From assembly GCF_004011175.1 (NCBI RefSeq), contig NZ_RQXX01000006.1, positions 112,673 to 176,672 of the forward strand: DNA of 64,000 nucleotides, in the 5' to 3' direction. Made by a program: the position numbers and the translations under genes. The DNA comes from Mesobaculum littorinae (GTDB lineage: Bacteria > Pseudomonadota > Alphaproteobacteria > Rhodobacterales > Rhodobacteraceae). Under the pieces are notes generated by a model, which searched no databases, was not told the origin of the DNA, and saw only the letters and a list, made by a program, of their open reading frames with translations. The stretch's first letter is position 1; each line of letters opens with the position of its first letter. Positions 17,997-26,309 of the stretch are shown here, piece by piece.

Positions 17997-19034
17997 TCAG
18001 TTCGAGCTGCTTCCACCTTCCGTCTCGCCGCCGGAGGTCTCTCCGGCCGCGCCCGGCAGGAAGGGCGCCGCGGTCTCGTCGGCGTTGTCCTTCGTGATCA
18101 GAACCGCGGGCAGGAAGCTGAACGGGGGAATCTCCTCATCGCCGAGATACATCGCCACGTTGCGCGCGGCCTGTTGGCCGATGGCATAGGGCTGCTGCGC
18201 GGCGACAGCGCCCGCAGGGCTGTCGGGATCGGCGACCATCTCGACGTATTCCGGGCTTCCGTCCACGCCGTAGGTCTTCACGTCCGTCCGGCCAGAATCC
18301 GCGATCGCCTGCGTGGCGCCGATCATCGGCACGTCCCAGCAGCCCCAGACCGCTTTCAGTCCGCTGTCCTCGCCGTACTGGGTCAGCATGTCCGACGTGT
18401 CCGAGTATGCAGACTGCACGGTATTCGGGATGACATCGCGCAGCTCGGGCTCGATGATTTCGATTTCGGGGTAGGATTCCAGTACGTACTTGAGCTGGTC
18501 GTAGCGCACCTTGCACACGGGCACCGAGTAGAAGCCATTGAAGACCGCGATCTTACCCTCGCCGTTCATATCCTTGACGATCTGCAGGGCGAGCTGGGCG
18601 CCGATAGAGTAATTGTCCGAGGTGGACTGGTTCACGGCATAGGGCGTGGCCGTATCCACCGTGAAAAGCGGAATGCCGGCCTGTTCGATGCGCTTGAGCC
18701 AAGGGTCCAGCACGTCGATATTGCCGAGCTGCTGGATGATCGCGTCGGGACGCTGCGCGATCAGAGTCTGGATCTGGCTTACCTGCGTCTGGTCGCTACG
18801 GCCGGCGTCGAGCGCGATCACCTCGGCGCCAAGGCTTTCAAGTTCGTCGATCTGGCCGCGATAGGCCATGAGATCCCAGTGATGGTCGGTGCCGATGACG
18901 GTGACGCCGATCGTCTTGCCATCAAGCGACGGAACGTCTGCCGCCGGAAGCTCGGCATCCTGCGCCATGATCGGAGCGGCAGTCAGAAGGACCGTAGCGG
19001 CAATGGTGGTGTTCAGGAAAGTCTTGATAGTCAT
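17997..19034 (-). CDS. sugar ABC transporter periplasmic substrate-binding protein
   Basis: 345 residues, periplasmic-binding-protein type I (RbsB-like). The N-terminus is a signal peptide (MTIKTFLNTTIAATVLL..., likely cleaved after PIMAQ). ATG 19034 is chosen for its GGGAGGAGA ribosome site. The C-terminus carries a Gly/Ser/Glu-rich tail. It captures the substrate for the two-permease importer encoded downstream. RbsB-type proteins bind many sugars, polyols and AI-2, so the ligand is not predictable. Confidence 0.93.
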   Translation of the reverse strand: MTIKTFLNTTIAATVLLTAAPIMAQDAELPAADVPSLDGKTIGVTVIGTDHHWDLMAYRGQIDELESLGAEVIALDAGRSDQTQVSQIQTLIAQRPDAIIQQLGNIDVLDPWLKRIEQAGIPLFTVDTATPYAVNQSTSDNYSIGAQLALQIVKDMNGEGKIAVFNGFYSVPVCKVRYDQLKYVLESYPEIEIIEPELRDVIPNTVQSAYSDTSDMLTQYGEDSGLKAVWGCWDVPMIGATQAIADSGRTDVKTYGVDGSPEYVEMVADPDSPAGAVAAQQPYAIGQQAARNVAMYLGDEEIPPFSFLPAVLITKDNADETAAPFLPGAAGETSGGETEGGSSSN

Positions 19035-19097
19035 GTGGTCTCCTCCCACGAATTTTCCTCAAGATTGCGATCCGGCACGATCCCGCGCCGGCCGAAA

Positions 19098-19757
19098 TCA
19101 ACCAGAGTGGCCGTACCCGGCTATCCGATCGATGACGTTCTGGATCTCGGCGTCGCTCAGCACGGGCGGCTCGCCCATCGGCAGGCAGTCGAGATACTGA
19201 CGGGACAGGGTCTCGACCTCGACGGCACGCCACATCGCCTGCTCGAGCGAGGTGCCGCAGGCGATCATCCCGTGATGCGCCAAGAGGCATGCCGTACGCC
19301 CTTCGAGCGCGGCGACCGCATTGCGCGACAGATCCTGAGTGCCGAAGGTCGCATAAGGGGCGCAGCGGATGTCCGGCCCGCCGCAGACCGCGATCATGTA
19401 GTGGATCGCGGGAATACCCTTCTCCATGATGGAGAGGCTCGTGGCCGCATTCGGATGCGCATGGACCACCGCCTCGACGTCGCGGCGCTCGCGCAGGATA
19501 TCAAGATGGAAGCGCCATTCCGACGACGGGCGCCGCTTGCCGATCACCTCTCCCGAGAAACCGATCCACACGATATCCTCGGGCACCAGCGTGTCGTAGG
19601 GCATGGAGGTGGGGGTCACCAGAATACCCTCCCCCGAACGGACCGAGATATTCCCCGAAGTACCCTGATTGATTCCCGAACGATTCATCTCGATGCAGGA
19701 TTCAATGATCTGGCGGCGTAGCTCGGTATCGTCTTGCGCAACCATCTGCGTTGTCAT
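19098..19757 (-). CDS. class II aldolase/adducin family protein
   Basis: 219 residues, size of L-fuculose-phosphate aldolase relatives. Seen are the phosphate-binding GTSGNISVR near 33 and zinc ligands in HAHPNA near 100 and LAHHGM near 160. Such enzymes cleave a ketose phosphate into two smaller carbonyls, or act as epimerases. ATG 19757 has a GAGGGAATTAGA ribosome site. It starts just past the SDR stop and precedes the binding-protein gene, so it very likely acts on the phosphorylated product of the PfkB kinase. Confidence 0.9.
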   Translation of the reverse strand: MTTQMVAQDDTELRRQIIESCIEMNRSGINQGTSGNISVRSGEGILVTPTSMPYDTLVPEDIVWIGFSGEVIGKRRPSSEWRFHLDILRERRDVEAVVHAHPNAATSLSIMEKGIPAIHYMIAVCGGPDIRCAPYATFGTQDLSRNAVAALEGRTACLLAHHGMIACGTSLEQAMWRAVEVETLSRQYLDCLPMGEPPVLSDAEIQNVIDRIAGYGHSG

Positions 19758-19767
19758 TCTAATTCCC

Positions 19768-20541
19768 TCAAAGGCAAGTGTAGCCACCGTCCACCGCGAG
19801 GATGGAACCGGTCATGTAACTGGAGGCGCGGGAGGCCAGGAAGACTACGGTCGCGGCGACCTCGGCAGGCTCGCCGCAACGGCCCATCGGCGTCATTTCG
19901 AGCCACTTGTCGAAAAGCTCGGGCTGCGCGCGCATTTCGAGCGTCATTTCGGTGCCGATATATCCGGGCGCGAGGGCATTCACGCGCACTCCTGTCCTGG
20001 CCCATTCCACGGCCAGGGCCCGGGTGATCTGGTGGACCGCCCCCTTGGAGGCCATGTAGCTGGACGCGTATTGCGGCGTGTTCACGATGGAGCCCGACAT
20101 CGAGCCCATGTTGACAATGGATCCCCGCCCCTCGGCGACCATGCGGGCGCCGAAACTGCGGCAGCACCAGAAGGTGCCGTTGAGATTGACGTCGATCACC
20201 CTGCGCCATTCGGCATCCGGGACCTCCGCCGCCGCATGGAGCCGCGCGATTCCGGCCGACGACAGCAGCACATGAGGCACGCCGGAGCGCCCGCAGATCG
20301 CGTCCGAGGCGGCGCGCACAGCGTCCGGGTCGGTTACGTCCAGAACCGAAGTGCGGACCTCGGCCCCCTCCGCGCGCAGGATTTCAGAGGCCCGGTCCAG
20401 CGCTTCGCCGTCCGTGTCCATCAATTCGAGGCTGGCGCCGTGGGCCGCCAGCGCACGGGCGCTTTCGAGACCGATCCCGCTGGCCCCTCCGGTCACGGCG
20501 GCAAGCTGACCGGTCAGGTCAAACAGGTTGGCGTAAGACAT
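19768..20541 (-). CDS. short-chain dehydrogenase/reductase (SDR)
   Basis: 257 residues. TGGASGIG near residue 17 binds NAD(P), SSAG near 96 replaces the usual NNAG, and the catalytic pair is in SYMASKGA near 160. First structural gene of the operon, 10 nt before the aldolase. Together with the second SDR at the far end of the operon it suggests two redox steps on the imported compound. Confidence 0.9.
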   Translation of the reverse strand: MSYANLFDLTGQLAAVTGGASGIGLESARALAAHGASLELMDTDGEALDRASEILRAEGAEVRTSVLDVTDPDAVRAASDAICGRSGVPHVLLSSAGIARLHAAAEVPDAEWRRVIDVNLNGTFWCCRSFGARMVAEGRGSIVNMGSMSGSIVNTPQYASSYMASKGAVHQITRALAVEWARTGVRVNALAPGYIGTEMTLEMRAQPELFDKWLEMTPMGRCGEPAEVAATVVFLASRASSYMTGSILAVDGGYTCL

Positions 20542-20666
20542 AGCCCCTCCGGGCGCGGCCCCCGCCCTTTCCGGCGGCTCCGCGTTCGTTCTCGATCCTC
20601 ATGGGGAACGGATCCCCCTCCCGGCACCGAGTGTGGCTCATCGTCCGCAAACCTGTCAATCTAGTT

Positions 20667-20685
20667 ATGATCAGAAATAGATCAT
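20667..20685. promoter_or_regulatory. candidate operator for the GntR-family regulator
   Basis: An inverted repeat ATGATC-(7 nt)-GATCAT lies between the regulator gene and the first SDR gene, in an AT-rich stretch suited to a promoter. Binding by the adjacent GntR/UTRA protein is inferred from position only. Confidence 0.4.
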
Positions 20686-20720
20686 TCCTGGATGACTGTT
20701 CAGAAAGATATATTTTTCAA

Positions 20721-21551
20721 TTAGTTGGAGAAGGCGCCCGTCGAGACATGAATGCGCGCAACGTCTGAGTTGTAGTAGGCCCGGTAGTATTCGAGGGGGG
20801 CGTCGAAGGCGTCGTAGGCGACCGACTCGATTGAAATCAGGGGATGTCCGGGAGGCACCTCGAGGCGTCCAGCCACATCTTCTGGAGCGAGCGCCGCGGT
20901 GAACCACCGTTCGGCCCGCTGCGCCGTCAGGCCGTAATGGGTGTTCAGAATCTCAAAGATCGAGCGCCCCTGAATATCGACTGCCTCCATCCGCGGAACC
21001 TTGTGCCCCGGCAGCGAGATCACCGTGTGCGTAATCGGCTGGCTATCCGAACGATAGATGCGCCCGATCCGTATGACCGTCCCGTCAGGAGGCAGGGAAA
21101 AAATACGCTGCTCGTCCTCGTCCGGGGCACAGCGCTCGAAAAGGAAGGCCTGTGCCTCCACCAGGTGCCCGCGCGCTTGAAGATCCGAGTGGACAGACAC
21201 GTTGGAGGTGAGAAAGCTCGTTTCGGACCTGGGCTGGGTCACAAAGATGCCCCTCCGGGGCACCTTGGCGACCAGTCCCTGGTCGGACAGCGCATCGAGA
21301 GCGGCACGTACAACCGGGCGCGAAACCTCAAGTAGCTCGGCGATAGTCTGTTCGGCCGGCAGACGCATTTCCGGCTTGAGTGCGTGACGGCCGATCTCGT
21401 CCGCAAGGGCGTTCTTGAGCTGCACCCAAAGCGGAGTGTCAGAGCTGCGCCGAATGACACCCCGTGACGCGATCCTCTGGATTACATCCAAAGAAGCCTT
21501 GTCGTTATTTCGCGGCCGGCCGCGTAGCTTTTTTGTGGCCTCTTCAGCCAT
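20721..21551 (-). CDS. GntR family regulator with UTRA domain (HutC type)
   Basis: 276 residues. A winged helix-turn-helix spans about 40-105 (EMRLPAEQTIAELLEVSRPVVRAAL as core) and a UTRA effector domain occupies the C-terminal half, giving the HutC/FarR subfamily. A basic N-terminal tail (KKLRGRPRNN, AT-hook-like) precedes the HTH, which is longer than usual. ATG 21551 has an AGAGGTGG ribosome site. It lies upstream of the long catabolic operon in the same direction and is its likely local repressor. Confidence 0.9.
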   Translation of the reverse strand: MAEEATKKLRGRPRNNDKASLDVIQRIASRGVIRRSSDTPLWVQLKNALADEIGRHALKPEMRLPAEQTIAELLEVSRPVVRAALDALSDQGLVAKVPRRGIFVTQPRSETSFLTSNVSVHSDLQARGHLVEAQAFLFERCAPDEDEQRIFSLPPDGTVIRIGRIYRSDSQPITHTVISLPGHKVPRMEAVDIQGRSIFEILNTHYGLTAQRAERWFTAALAPEDVAGRLEVPPGHPLISIESVAYDAFDAPLEYYRAYYNSDVARIHVSTGAFSN

Positions 21552-21712
21552 GGGCGTCCACCTCTGCACTCATCCATTTTGGTCCGGCCTAAATGGCGTG
21601 GCGGTTTATGGGACGATCTCTGGGCCTTGTACAGCTTGGAGCATTAATCATGACCTGCCACTCGCTTTTCCTCCATCGTCGATCAGAGTCCATCCCAACT
21701 CGAGGACGGACA

Positions 21713-21803
21713 ATGAAGCGCACGGGATTCCGGGCGAACAGATCATCGGCAATTTGGGCGAACGCGAGGCGGGCGTATCGGCGCTTTGCTACGTGCTGAA
21801 CCA
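21713..21803 (+). pseudogene. IS3-family OrfA N-terminal relic
   Basis: ATG AAG CGC followed, after a frame change, by EQIIGNLGEREAG reads like the start of an IS3-family OrfA (MKR..F..EQII..L.E.EAG). It breaks off where the IS5-type element begins. Short and damaged, so the family call is tentative. Confidence 0.4.
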
Positions 21804-22759
21804 GGGTCAGGACCCATAGATTTGGTCGGGCGAGCCTATTTCACCGTTCGAACACGAGCGGTGAACATGTCTGATCTTCTCTGGTCGAGCGACGCACAGC
21901 TGGCACGTCTGGAACCTTGCTTTCCGAAGTCGCATGGCAAGCCCCGGATTGACGACCGACGTGTTCTGAGCGGCATTATCCTCATCAATCGCAACGGGTT
22001 GCGGTGGCGCAACGCCCCAGGGGGGGCATGGCCCCCACAAGACACTCTACAACCGTTGGAAACGATGGAGCGATAAAGGCGTCTTCGCCCGGATCATGGC
22101 AGGACTGGCGGCCGAGCACGGCGAGGAAAGCACTGTGATGAACGACGGTGAGGCCGAAGGCGCCATTGGTTCGAGCCCCGGCCGAACGATCCGAAGGCCC
22201 ACCGCACGGCGTCCAGCCTGGGCGTCAAAGGGGGGGCGTGGACGCCTGATTGGCCGAACCAAGGGGTTTGAGGGGTGAAGAAACTCTCCAGTGGATAGTT
22301 TCGCCCGAAAACGGACCATGAAACTGCCCGCCACTTGGGACAGATGAGCCATGTCGCGCCATTGGTCCGAGCGACAATGGCGACAGCCGCGCCAGCGACC
22401 TGTTCCTGACCGCCGGCCCCGTCAGCGATTACATCGGAGCGCGTGGGCTGGTCAGCGGGTTACCCTTTGTAAAGCAGCTGCTTGGAGATCGTGGCTTTGA
22501 TGCCGACCTGTTCAGCGAAGCCTTGCAAGACAAGAAGATATTCTGCTGCATTCCGGGCCGAAAGAAGCGGAAGACGCCCGTCCGGTACGACAAGCGCAGG
22601 TATAAACGGCGCAACCGGACCCGGATCATGTTCGGCAGGCTCAAGGACTGGAGACGGGTGGCGACCCGTTATGACCGATGCCCAAAGACCTTCTTCTCAG
22701 CGATAGCACTCGCTGCGACAGTAATCGTCTGGCTTTGAGAGGGAACGAGTCCTGACCCT
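21803..22759 (+). mobile_element. IS5-family insertion sequence, decayed
   Basis: Bounded by imperfect inverted ends: AGGGTCAGGACCC at the left (from 21803) and GAGTCCTGACCCT at the right (to 22759). The interior is one transposase gene on the plus strand broken by several frame changes. No clear target duplication was found at the ends. Confidence 0.7.
21867..22738 (+). pseudogene. IS5-family transposase, frameshifted
   Basis: Reading starts with MSDLLWSSDAQLARLEPCFP and GLRWRNAP, loses frame near 22020, continues as FARIMAGLAAEHGEE in a second frame, and has a scrambled middle near 22140-22380. It resumes with VSDYIGARGLVSG, LLGDRGFDADLFSEAL and a complete C-terminus (RYKRRNRTRIMFGRLKDW) to the stop. 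The DDE residues are split over frames, so it cannot be active. Confidence 0.8.
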
Positions 22760-22789
22760 CCCAAATTTCCGATCGGGCAAAGATGCAGA

Positions 22790-23419
22790 CTATTGTTGCG
22801 AAACCGATTTGACGCCCAAAAGGATCGCGGCGACGATCATGAAGCTGCCACCAGCGCGTTCGATCCAGATTTTTGCTGAGCCTCTGAAGCGGTTTGCGAT
22901 CCAACTCGCACTCGCGCCGTAGGCTGATAAGAACAGCCCATCCATGACAACGTAAGTTACGGAGAGGATCAGGAACTGCGGCCAGAAGGCCTGGTGTGCA
23001 GTTATGAATTGAGGAAAGAGCGCGGCGAAGAAAACGACAGCCTTTGGGTTGGCTGCCGATGTCAAAAATCCCTGCATGTATAGCTTGCGCAAGGATGGGT
23101 TCGAACGAGCATGAGCCGGCCCTGCCTGTTCCGGCCCCGCTTTTCTGATCATGCGAACGCCCAGCCAGATGAGGTAGGCAACGCCGGCCCACTTGATCGC
23201 AGCGAGTGCAGTGCCCGAAGCGGCGATGATTGCTGCCAGTCCAAAGCCTGCAGCAAGCATCTGAAGGATGTTTGCTGACAGATCGCCCGCTGCTGTCGAC
23301 AACGATCGGGCGAACCTGTGGGCGCCACTATTGGCCAGCATCAGCAATTGGCTTGGCCCAGGGGTGCTCATCAATGCGAGAACGGTTGCGACGTAGACCA
23401 ACCAGACATCCAAACTCAT
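22790..23419 (-). CDS. LysE family translocator (amino-acid exporter type)
   Basis: 209 residues with about six membrane segments and the LysE/RhtB features TPGPSQLLML near residue 17 and NPKAVVFF near 130. The family exports amino acids or homoserine-lactone-like compounds. ATG 23419 is chosen because MSLDVWL fits the family N-terminus and follows AAAGGAACC. It ends about 30 bases from the IS5 relic and looks intact. Confidence 0.88.
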   Translation of the reverse strand: MSLDVWLVYVATVLALMSTPGPSQLLMLANSGAHRFARSLSTAAGDLSANILQMLAAGFGLAAIIAASGTALAAIKWAGVAYLIWLGVRMIRKAGPEQAGPAHARSNPSLRKLYMQGFLTSAANPKAVVFFAALFPQFITAHQAFWPQFLILSVTYVVMDGLFLSAYGASASWIANRFRGSAKIWIERAGGSFMIVAAILLGVKSVSQQ

Positions 23420-23667
23420 GATCTTGGTTCCTTTGGTGCGACGGCTTCCTGCGATCCGGGGTAGCCTTGTCACGTTCTGCCATAACGACCGCGCCCTCGT
23501 CCAAAGCGGTCAGGAAAACACTATCTGAAGAAAGACCGGTTCCACCCATAGCCGAGAGGCAACCGTCCGTGCGTCGAGGCTATGGCACGGAAAACATCGT
23601 GCTCGCCGAGACGTCATACCCGATAACACTTGCTACCCATTGCCGCTTTGGAGCGGCTACGCCGTGG

Positions 23668-24036
23668 TCAGGACACGCAGATGCCGGGCACGTCGACCTT
23701 GCGGAAAAGATGCGGGCTCGCGGTCGTGGTGTCCGGATAATCTTCAAGCTGCGTCTGAAACTCGGCTTTGCTGAAGGCCGCGCGGAAGTGGGCGGTCGAC
23801 TGCCAGACGGCGTAGTTCAAGAACGTCCCGCTTCCCGCGATGCCCCGGTGAAGCTGGGTCGAGATGAAGCCCGGCTGCCGTTTCATGAGGGCAGCGTCTT
23901 TTGCCCAGGCCTCGAGAAGCGCGTCGGCGTCTTCTGGCGGAACGGTGAAGGTGTTGATCAGGACCACGGGGCCACCCTCATCCTCCAGTTGCGAAGCGAG
24001 CGTGACTGTCTCGTCCATCTCTGCGAATTTTATCAT
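23668..24036 (-). CDS. antibiotic biosynthesis monooxygenase (ABM) domain protein
   Basis: 122 residues from ATG 24036. A single ABM-type ferredoxin-like domain covers about 25-115 (VVLINTFTV...LLEAWAKDAALMKRQPGFISTQ, then NYAVWQS). Family members are small oxygenases or haem/quinone-binding proteins. It starts next to the stop of the upstream membrane-protein gene, so both likely share a transcript under the divergent MarR gene. ATG 24069, inside the upstream gene, is an alternative start. Confidence 0.78.
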   Translation of the reverse strand: MIKFAEMDETVTLASQLEDEGGPVVLINTFTVPPEDADALLEAWAKDAALMKRQPGFISTQLHRGIAGSGTFLNYAVWQSTAHFRAAFSKAEFQTQLEDYPDTTTASPHLFRKVDVPGICVS

Positions 24037-24037
24037 T

Positions 24038-24511
24038 TCAAGCTCGTTTGTTTGTGGCAGGACGGGCATTTGCGCGCCGCCGGAAACGGCCGGTCATCTT
24101 CAAGCCGTCCCGCATGTTCAGGCCAAGCAGCGTGATGTTGGCGGCGCCGGCGATGAGTTCGAGTGCCTGGATCGCGTAGAAAACGGCATCGAGCTCACCG
24201 GCGCGCGCCTTGAAGGCGAGAAACACCGCGGAAGGGACGAGAACCAGAAGGCCGTTGGCGGCACAGGCAGCGGTACGCTTGATCTTCGTGGTGATCAGCT
24301 TGGGCCGTCGTCCTTTCGCTAGGTTGAACCCCGTCCCGCCGGTCGCCGCGAGCGCCGGAATGAGCAGCAGAAAGCCCCACGGTATCGCGCTCTTGATGGC
24401 CACGATCGTGCTGACCGACCCGAACAGCTCGCCGAGCGCGGTCGCCAGCCAGAAGATTGCGATGGTGAGGAGGGCGATCCCGCCCGCGACGGGATGTATG
24501 ATCTTGACCAT
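24038..24511 (-). CDS. small membrane protein of unknown function
   Basis: 157 residues with about four hydrophobic segments (IALLTIAIFWLATALG, FLLLIPALAATGG, NGLLVLVPSAVFLAF, ALELIAGAANITLLG) and a basic C-terminal tail. I do not recognise the family. It is divergent from the marR gene across a 92-base gap with two dyads, and upstream of the ABM-domain gene, which suggests a stress-inducible two-gene unit. Confidence 0.7.
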   Translation of the reverse strand: MVKIIHPVAGGIALLTIAIFWLATALGELFGSVSTIVAIKSAIPWGFLLLIPALAATGGTGFNLAKGRRPKLITTKIKRTAACAANGLLVLVPSAVFLAFKARAGELDAVFYAIQALELIAGAANITLLGLNMRDGLKMTGRFRRRANARPATNKRA

Positions 24512-24538
24512 GGCTGCCGTTTCAATATGGTGTTACGA

Positions 24539-24557
24539 TGTCATTATGAACATGACA
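24539..24557. promoter_or_regulatory. dyad 1, candidate MarR operator
   Basis: TGTCAT-(7 nt)-ATGACA, perfect arms, in the divergent gap between the membrane-protein gene and marR. It shares TGTCA/TGACA half-sites with the second dyad. Confidence 0.45.
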
Positions 24558-24566
24558 GATACGACT

Positions 24567-24584
24567 TTGACATCATGTTGTCAA
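24567..24584. promoter_or_regulatory. dyad 2, candidate MarR operator
   Basis: TTGACA-(6 nt)-TGTCAA, perfect arms, centre about 27 bases from the first dyad and 20 bases before the marR start codon. The TTGACA arm could also serve as a -35 element. Confidence 0.45.
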
Positions 24585-24603
24585 TCAGGGTGAATGTTTC
24601 CAA

Positions 24604-25074
24604 ATGACAAACTCGAAACGGACCCCGTCCGGAGCCGCCTTGAGCGATACGATCTTCGATCTGTTGCAACTCAACAGTCGCATCCTCACGGCGGGTGACA
24701 GGCTCGTTGCGGGCCTCGGACTGACCAGCGCCCGCTGGCAGGTCCTCGGGACGATGATCGCAGCGCAGCGCCCGCAACCGGTTGCCTGGATCGCCCGCGA
24801 CATGGGCGCGAACCGTCAGAATGTTCAGCGCATCGTCAACGACCTCGCACGGGACGGACTGGTCGAGTTTCAGCCCAATCCCCATCACCGGCGCGCGCAG
24901 CTCGTCGTTCTCACCGACAAGGGGATGACAGCTTACGACGACGCCATGCAGCTGCAGACGCCCTGGGTGAACGATCTTGCCGAAGGCCTTCAGCCCGAGG
25001 ATATCGAGGTGACCCGAAAGGTAATCACCGCCCTGCGGCTCAAGCTGGAAGACGGCGGCGCTGCGGACGCCTAG
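24604..25074 (+). CDS. MarR family transcriptional regulator
   Basis: 156 residues with the winged helix-turn-helix of MarR at about 35-100 (ARWQVLGTM, IARDMGANRQNVQRIVNDL, then the wing FQPNPHHRRAQLVVLT). Dimer helices lie at both ends. It is divergent from the membrane-protein/ABM pair and two TGTCA dyads lie between them, so local autoregulated repression is likely. Ligand unknown. Confidence 0.88.
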   Translation: MTNSKRTPSGAALSDTIFDLLQLNSRILTAGDRLVAGLGLTSARWQVLGTMIAAQRPQPVAWIARDMGANRQNVQRIVNDLARDGLVEFQPNPHHRRAQLVVLTDKGMTAYDDAMQLQTPWVNDLAEGLQPEDIEVTRKVITALRLKLEDGGAADA

Positions 25075-25116
25075 GCGCACCCAAAAGTTCACAGCACAGC
25101 CGGCTATTCCGTAAGA

Positions 25117-25340
25117 TCAGCGCCGACACTGACGCAGGTGGTCGATAAGGGCCATGAGCTTCGGCGCCATATGCCGGCGCTGCGGGAGATAGAGCGGGAA
25201 CCCTGCGAAGGGCGGCAGATACTTTTCGAGGAGCGGCACCAGCGCGCCACTGTCGCAATACGGCTCGAAACAGTCCCGGGGACCGACGGTGATGCCGCTG
25301 TCGGCCTGCACGCCTTCGAAACCGGGTCCGCGGCTCGCGC
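25117..25340 (-). pseudogene. LysR-family regulator, C-terminal fragment
   Basis: The frame reads GITVGPRDCFEPYCDSGALVPLLEKYLPPF...PLYLPQRRHMAPKLMALIDHL and stop, the last third of a LysR effector domain. Everything upstream (DNA-binding domain included) is missing; the frame runs into IS3-like sequence. A remnant, not a working regulator. Confidence 0.65.
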
Positions 25341-25347
25341 AGGCATC

Positions 25348-25476
25348 GGCAAATGGATAACCTTCTACAACACCAAGAGCCCGCATTCGGCACTGCGAGG
25401 CAGAACCGCGGTCGAGGCCCATCTGGCCCCGTCCCCAAAGCGCAAGCATGATCAACAGGCTGCTCTGCCCCCTGAA
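25348..25476 (+). pseudogene. IS3-family transposase (OrfB) C-terminal relic
   Basis: The frame contains WITFYNTKSPHSALRGRTAVEAH, the well-known WI.FYN..RPHSALGGRTP.EAY end of IS3-family OrfB. Only this tail remains, wedged between two LysR fragments. Confidence 0.65.
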
Positions 25477-25735
25477 AACTGGATTTGGAGACACACACAA
25501 GCTGCTCAATTTCGACCGATCTGCCTTGGCTCTCGATGCTGCTATCGGTGGTCACGGCGTTGCAATCGCGCCGACCTACATGGTGGAGAGTGATCTTCGG
25601 TCAAAGAAGCTGGTGGAGTTTTGGGTCGATCCCAATCCCTCTGGTAATGGGATCTATATCTCATGGTCAAAGGAGCATCTGGGCCAGACGCGCATCACGC
25701 GGATCGTTGATTGGATTGCGTTTGAATTCGAGTGA
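25477..25735 (+). pseudogene. LysR-family (GcvA-like) regulator, C-terminal fragment
   Basis: The frame reads LNFDRSALALDAAIGGHGVAIAPTYMVESDL...KLVEFW and stops normally, matching the end of a GcvA-type LysR effector domain (FDRS.LALDAA..G.GVA). The DNA-binding part is absent. It is on the opposite strand from the other LysR fragment, so the two come from different genes. Confidence 0.6.
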
Positions 25736-26179
25736 AGCAGACCTTCGGTTCGGGAAAGCAAACGGAAGCAAAGTCCCGCGGTGCGGACCTTCGACTATCG
25801 CAAGGATTCGCAAGCGCAGCGAACAGCTGCTTTGATGAGCCGCGCAGCTCGGCCAGCACCTTTTCGAACCGGCGGGCGCGGACTCGCGGGTCGTTCTTCC
25901 GGTACGCATGGCCCTCTCTGCGGGTCGGAACAGCACGGACGATCCCGGCTCGAACGCGGCATACGGCTCAGTCAGCGACAGCTAAGGAAAGGTATTTCCG
26001 GGCATGGCAGGGAGGGCTTGGCCAAACGAGATGTCCGGGATCAGACAAAGGCAGGGATGTCCTGGCCTTACGATCGAGAGCTCACCTGGGAAAGACCATT
26101 TAGCATCAGTAGATCCGGCCTGCGGGGTAAGGCACCTGACCTGAAAGTCGGTTTTGCCTAAAACCTAATAAGGGTGAAG
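25736..26179. other. non-coding stretch before tRNA-Arg
   Basis: About 440 bases with no credible gene on either strand. No integrase remnant and no repeat of the tRNA 3' end was seen here. Confidence 0.5.
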
Positions 26180-26256
26180 TGGCGCGCTGGGGAGGATTCG
26201 AACCCCCGACCCCTTGATTCGTAGTCAAGTACTCTATCCAACTGAGCTACCAGCGC
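26180..26256 (-). tRNA. tRNA-Arg (anticodon ACG)
   Basis: Cloverleaf on the minus strand: acceptor GCGCTGG / CCAGCGC, U8-A9, D-arm GCTC..GAG, anticodon stem CTTGA/TCAAG with loop CTACGAA (anticodon ACG), T-loop GTTCGAATC, discriminator G and an encoded CCA. 77 nt including CCA. It separates the IS-rich region from core genes. Confidence 0.96.
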
Positions 26257-26309
26257 GTGGGGTGAGGGCGATGTACCTAGTGTGGCGCGGGGATGCAAGG
26301 CGGTTTTTG

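Noticed and set aside
21552..21712. small ORFs upstream of gntR
   Set aside because: Short, no ribosome site and no resemblance; probably promoter and IS-flank sequence.
23474..23667. possible gene between the LysE and ABM genes
   Set aside because: Frames on both strands are short or resemble nothing; most likely spacer or unrecognisable debris.
26180..26256. tRNA-Arg as attachment site of an island
   Set aside because: No integrase gene and no direct repeat of the tRNA 3' end was found in the window, so only the position is suggestive.
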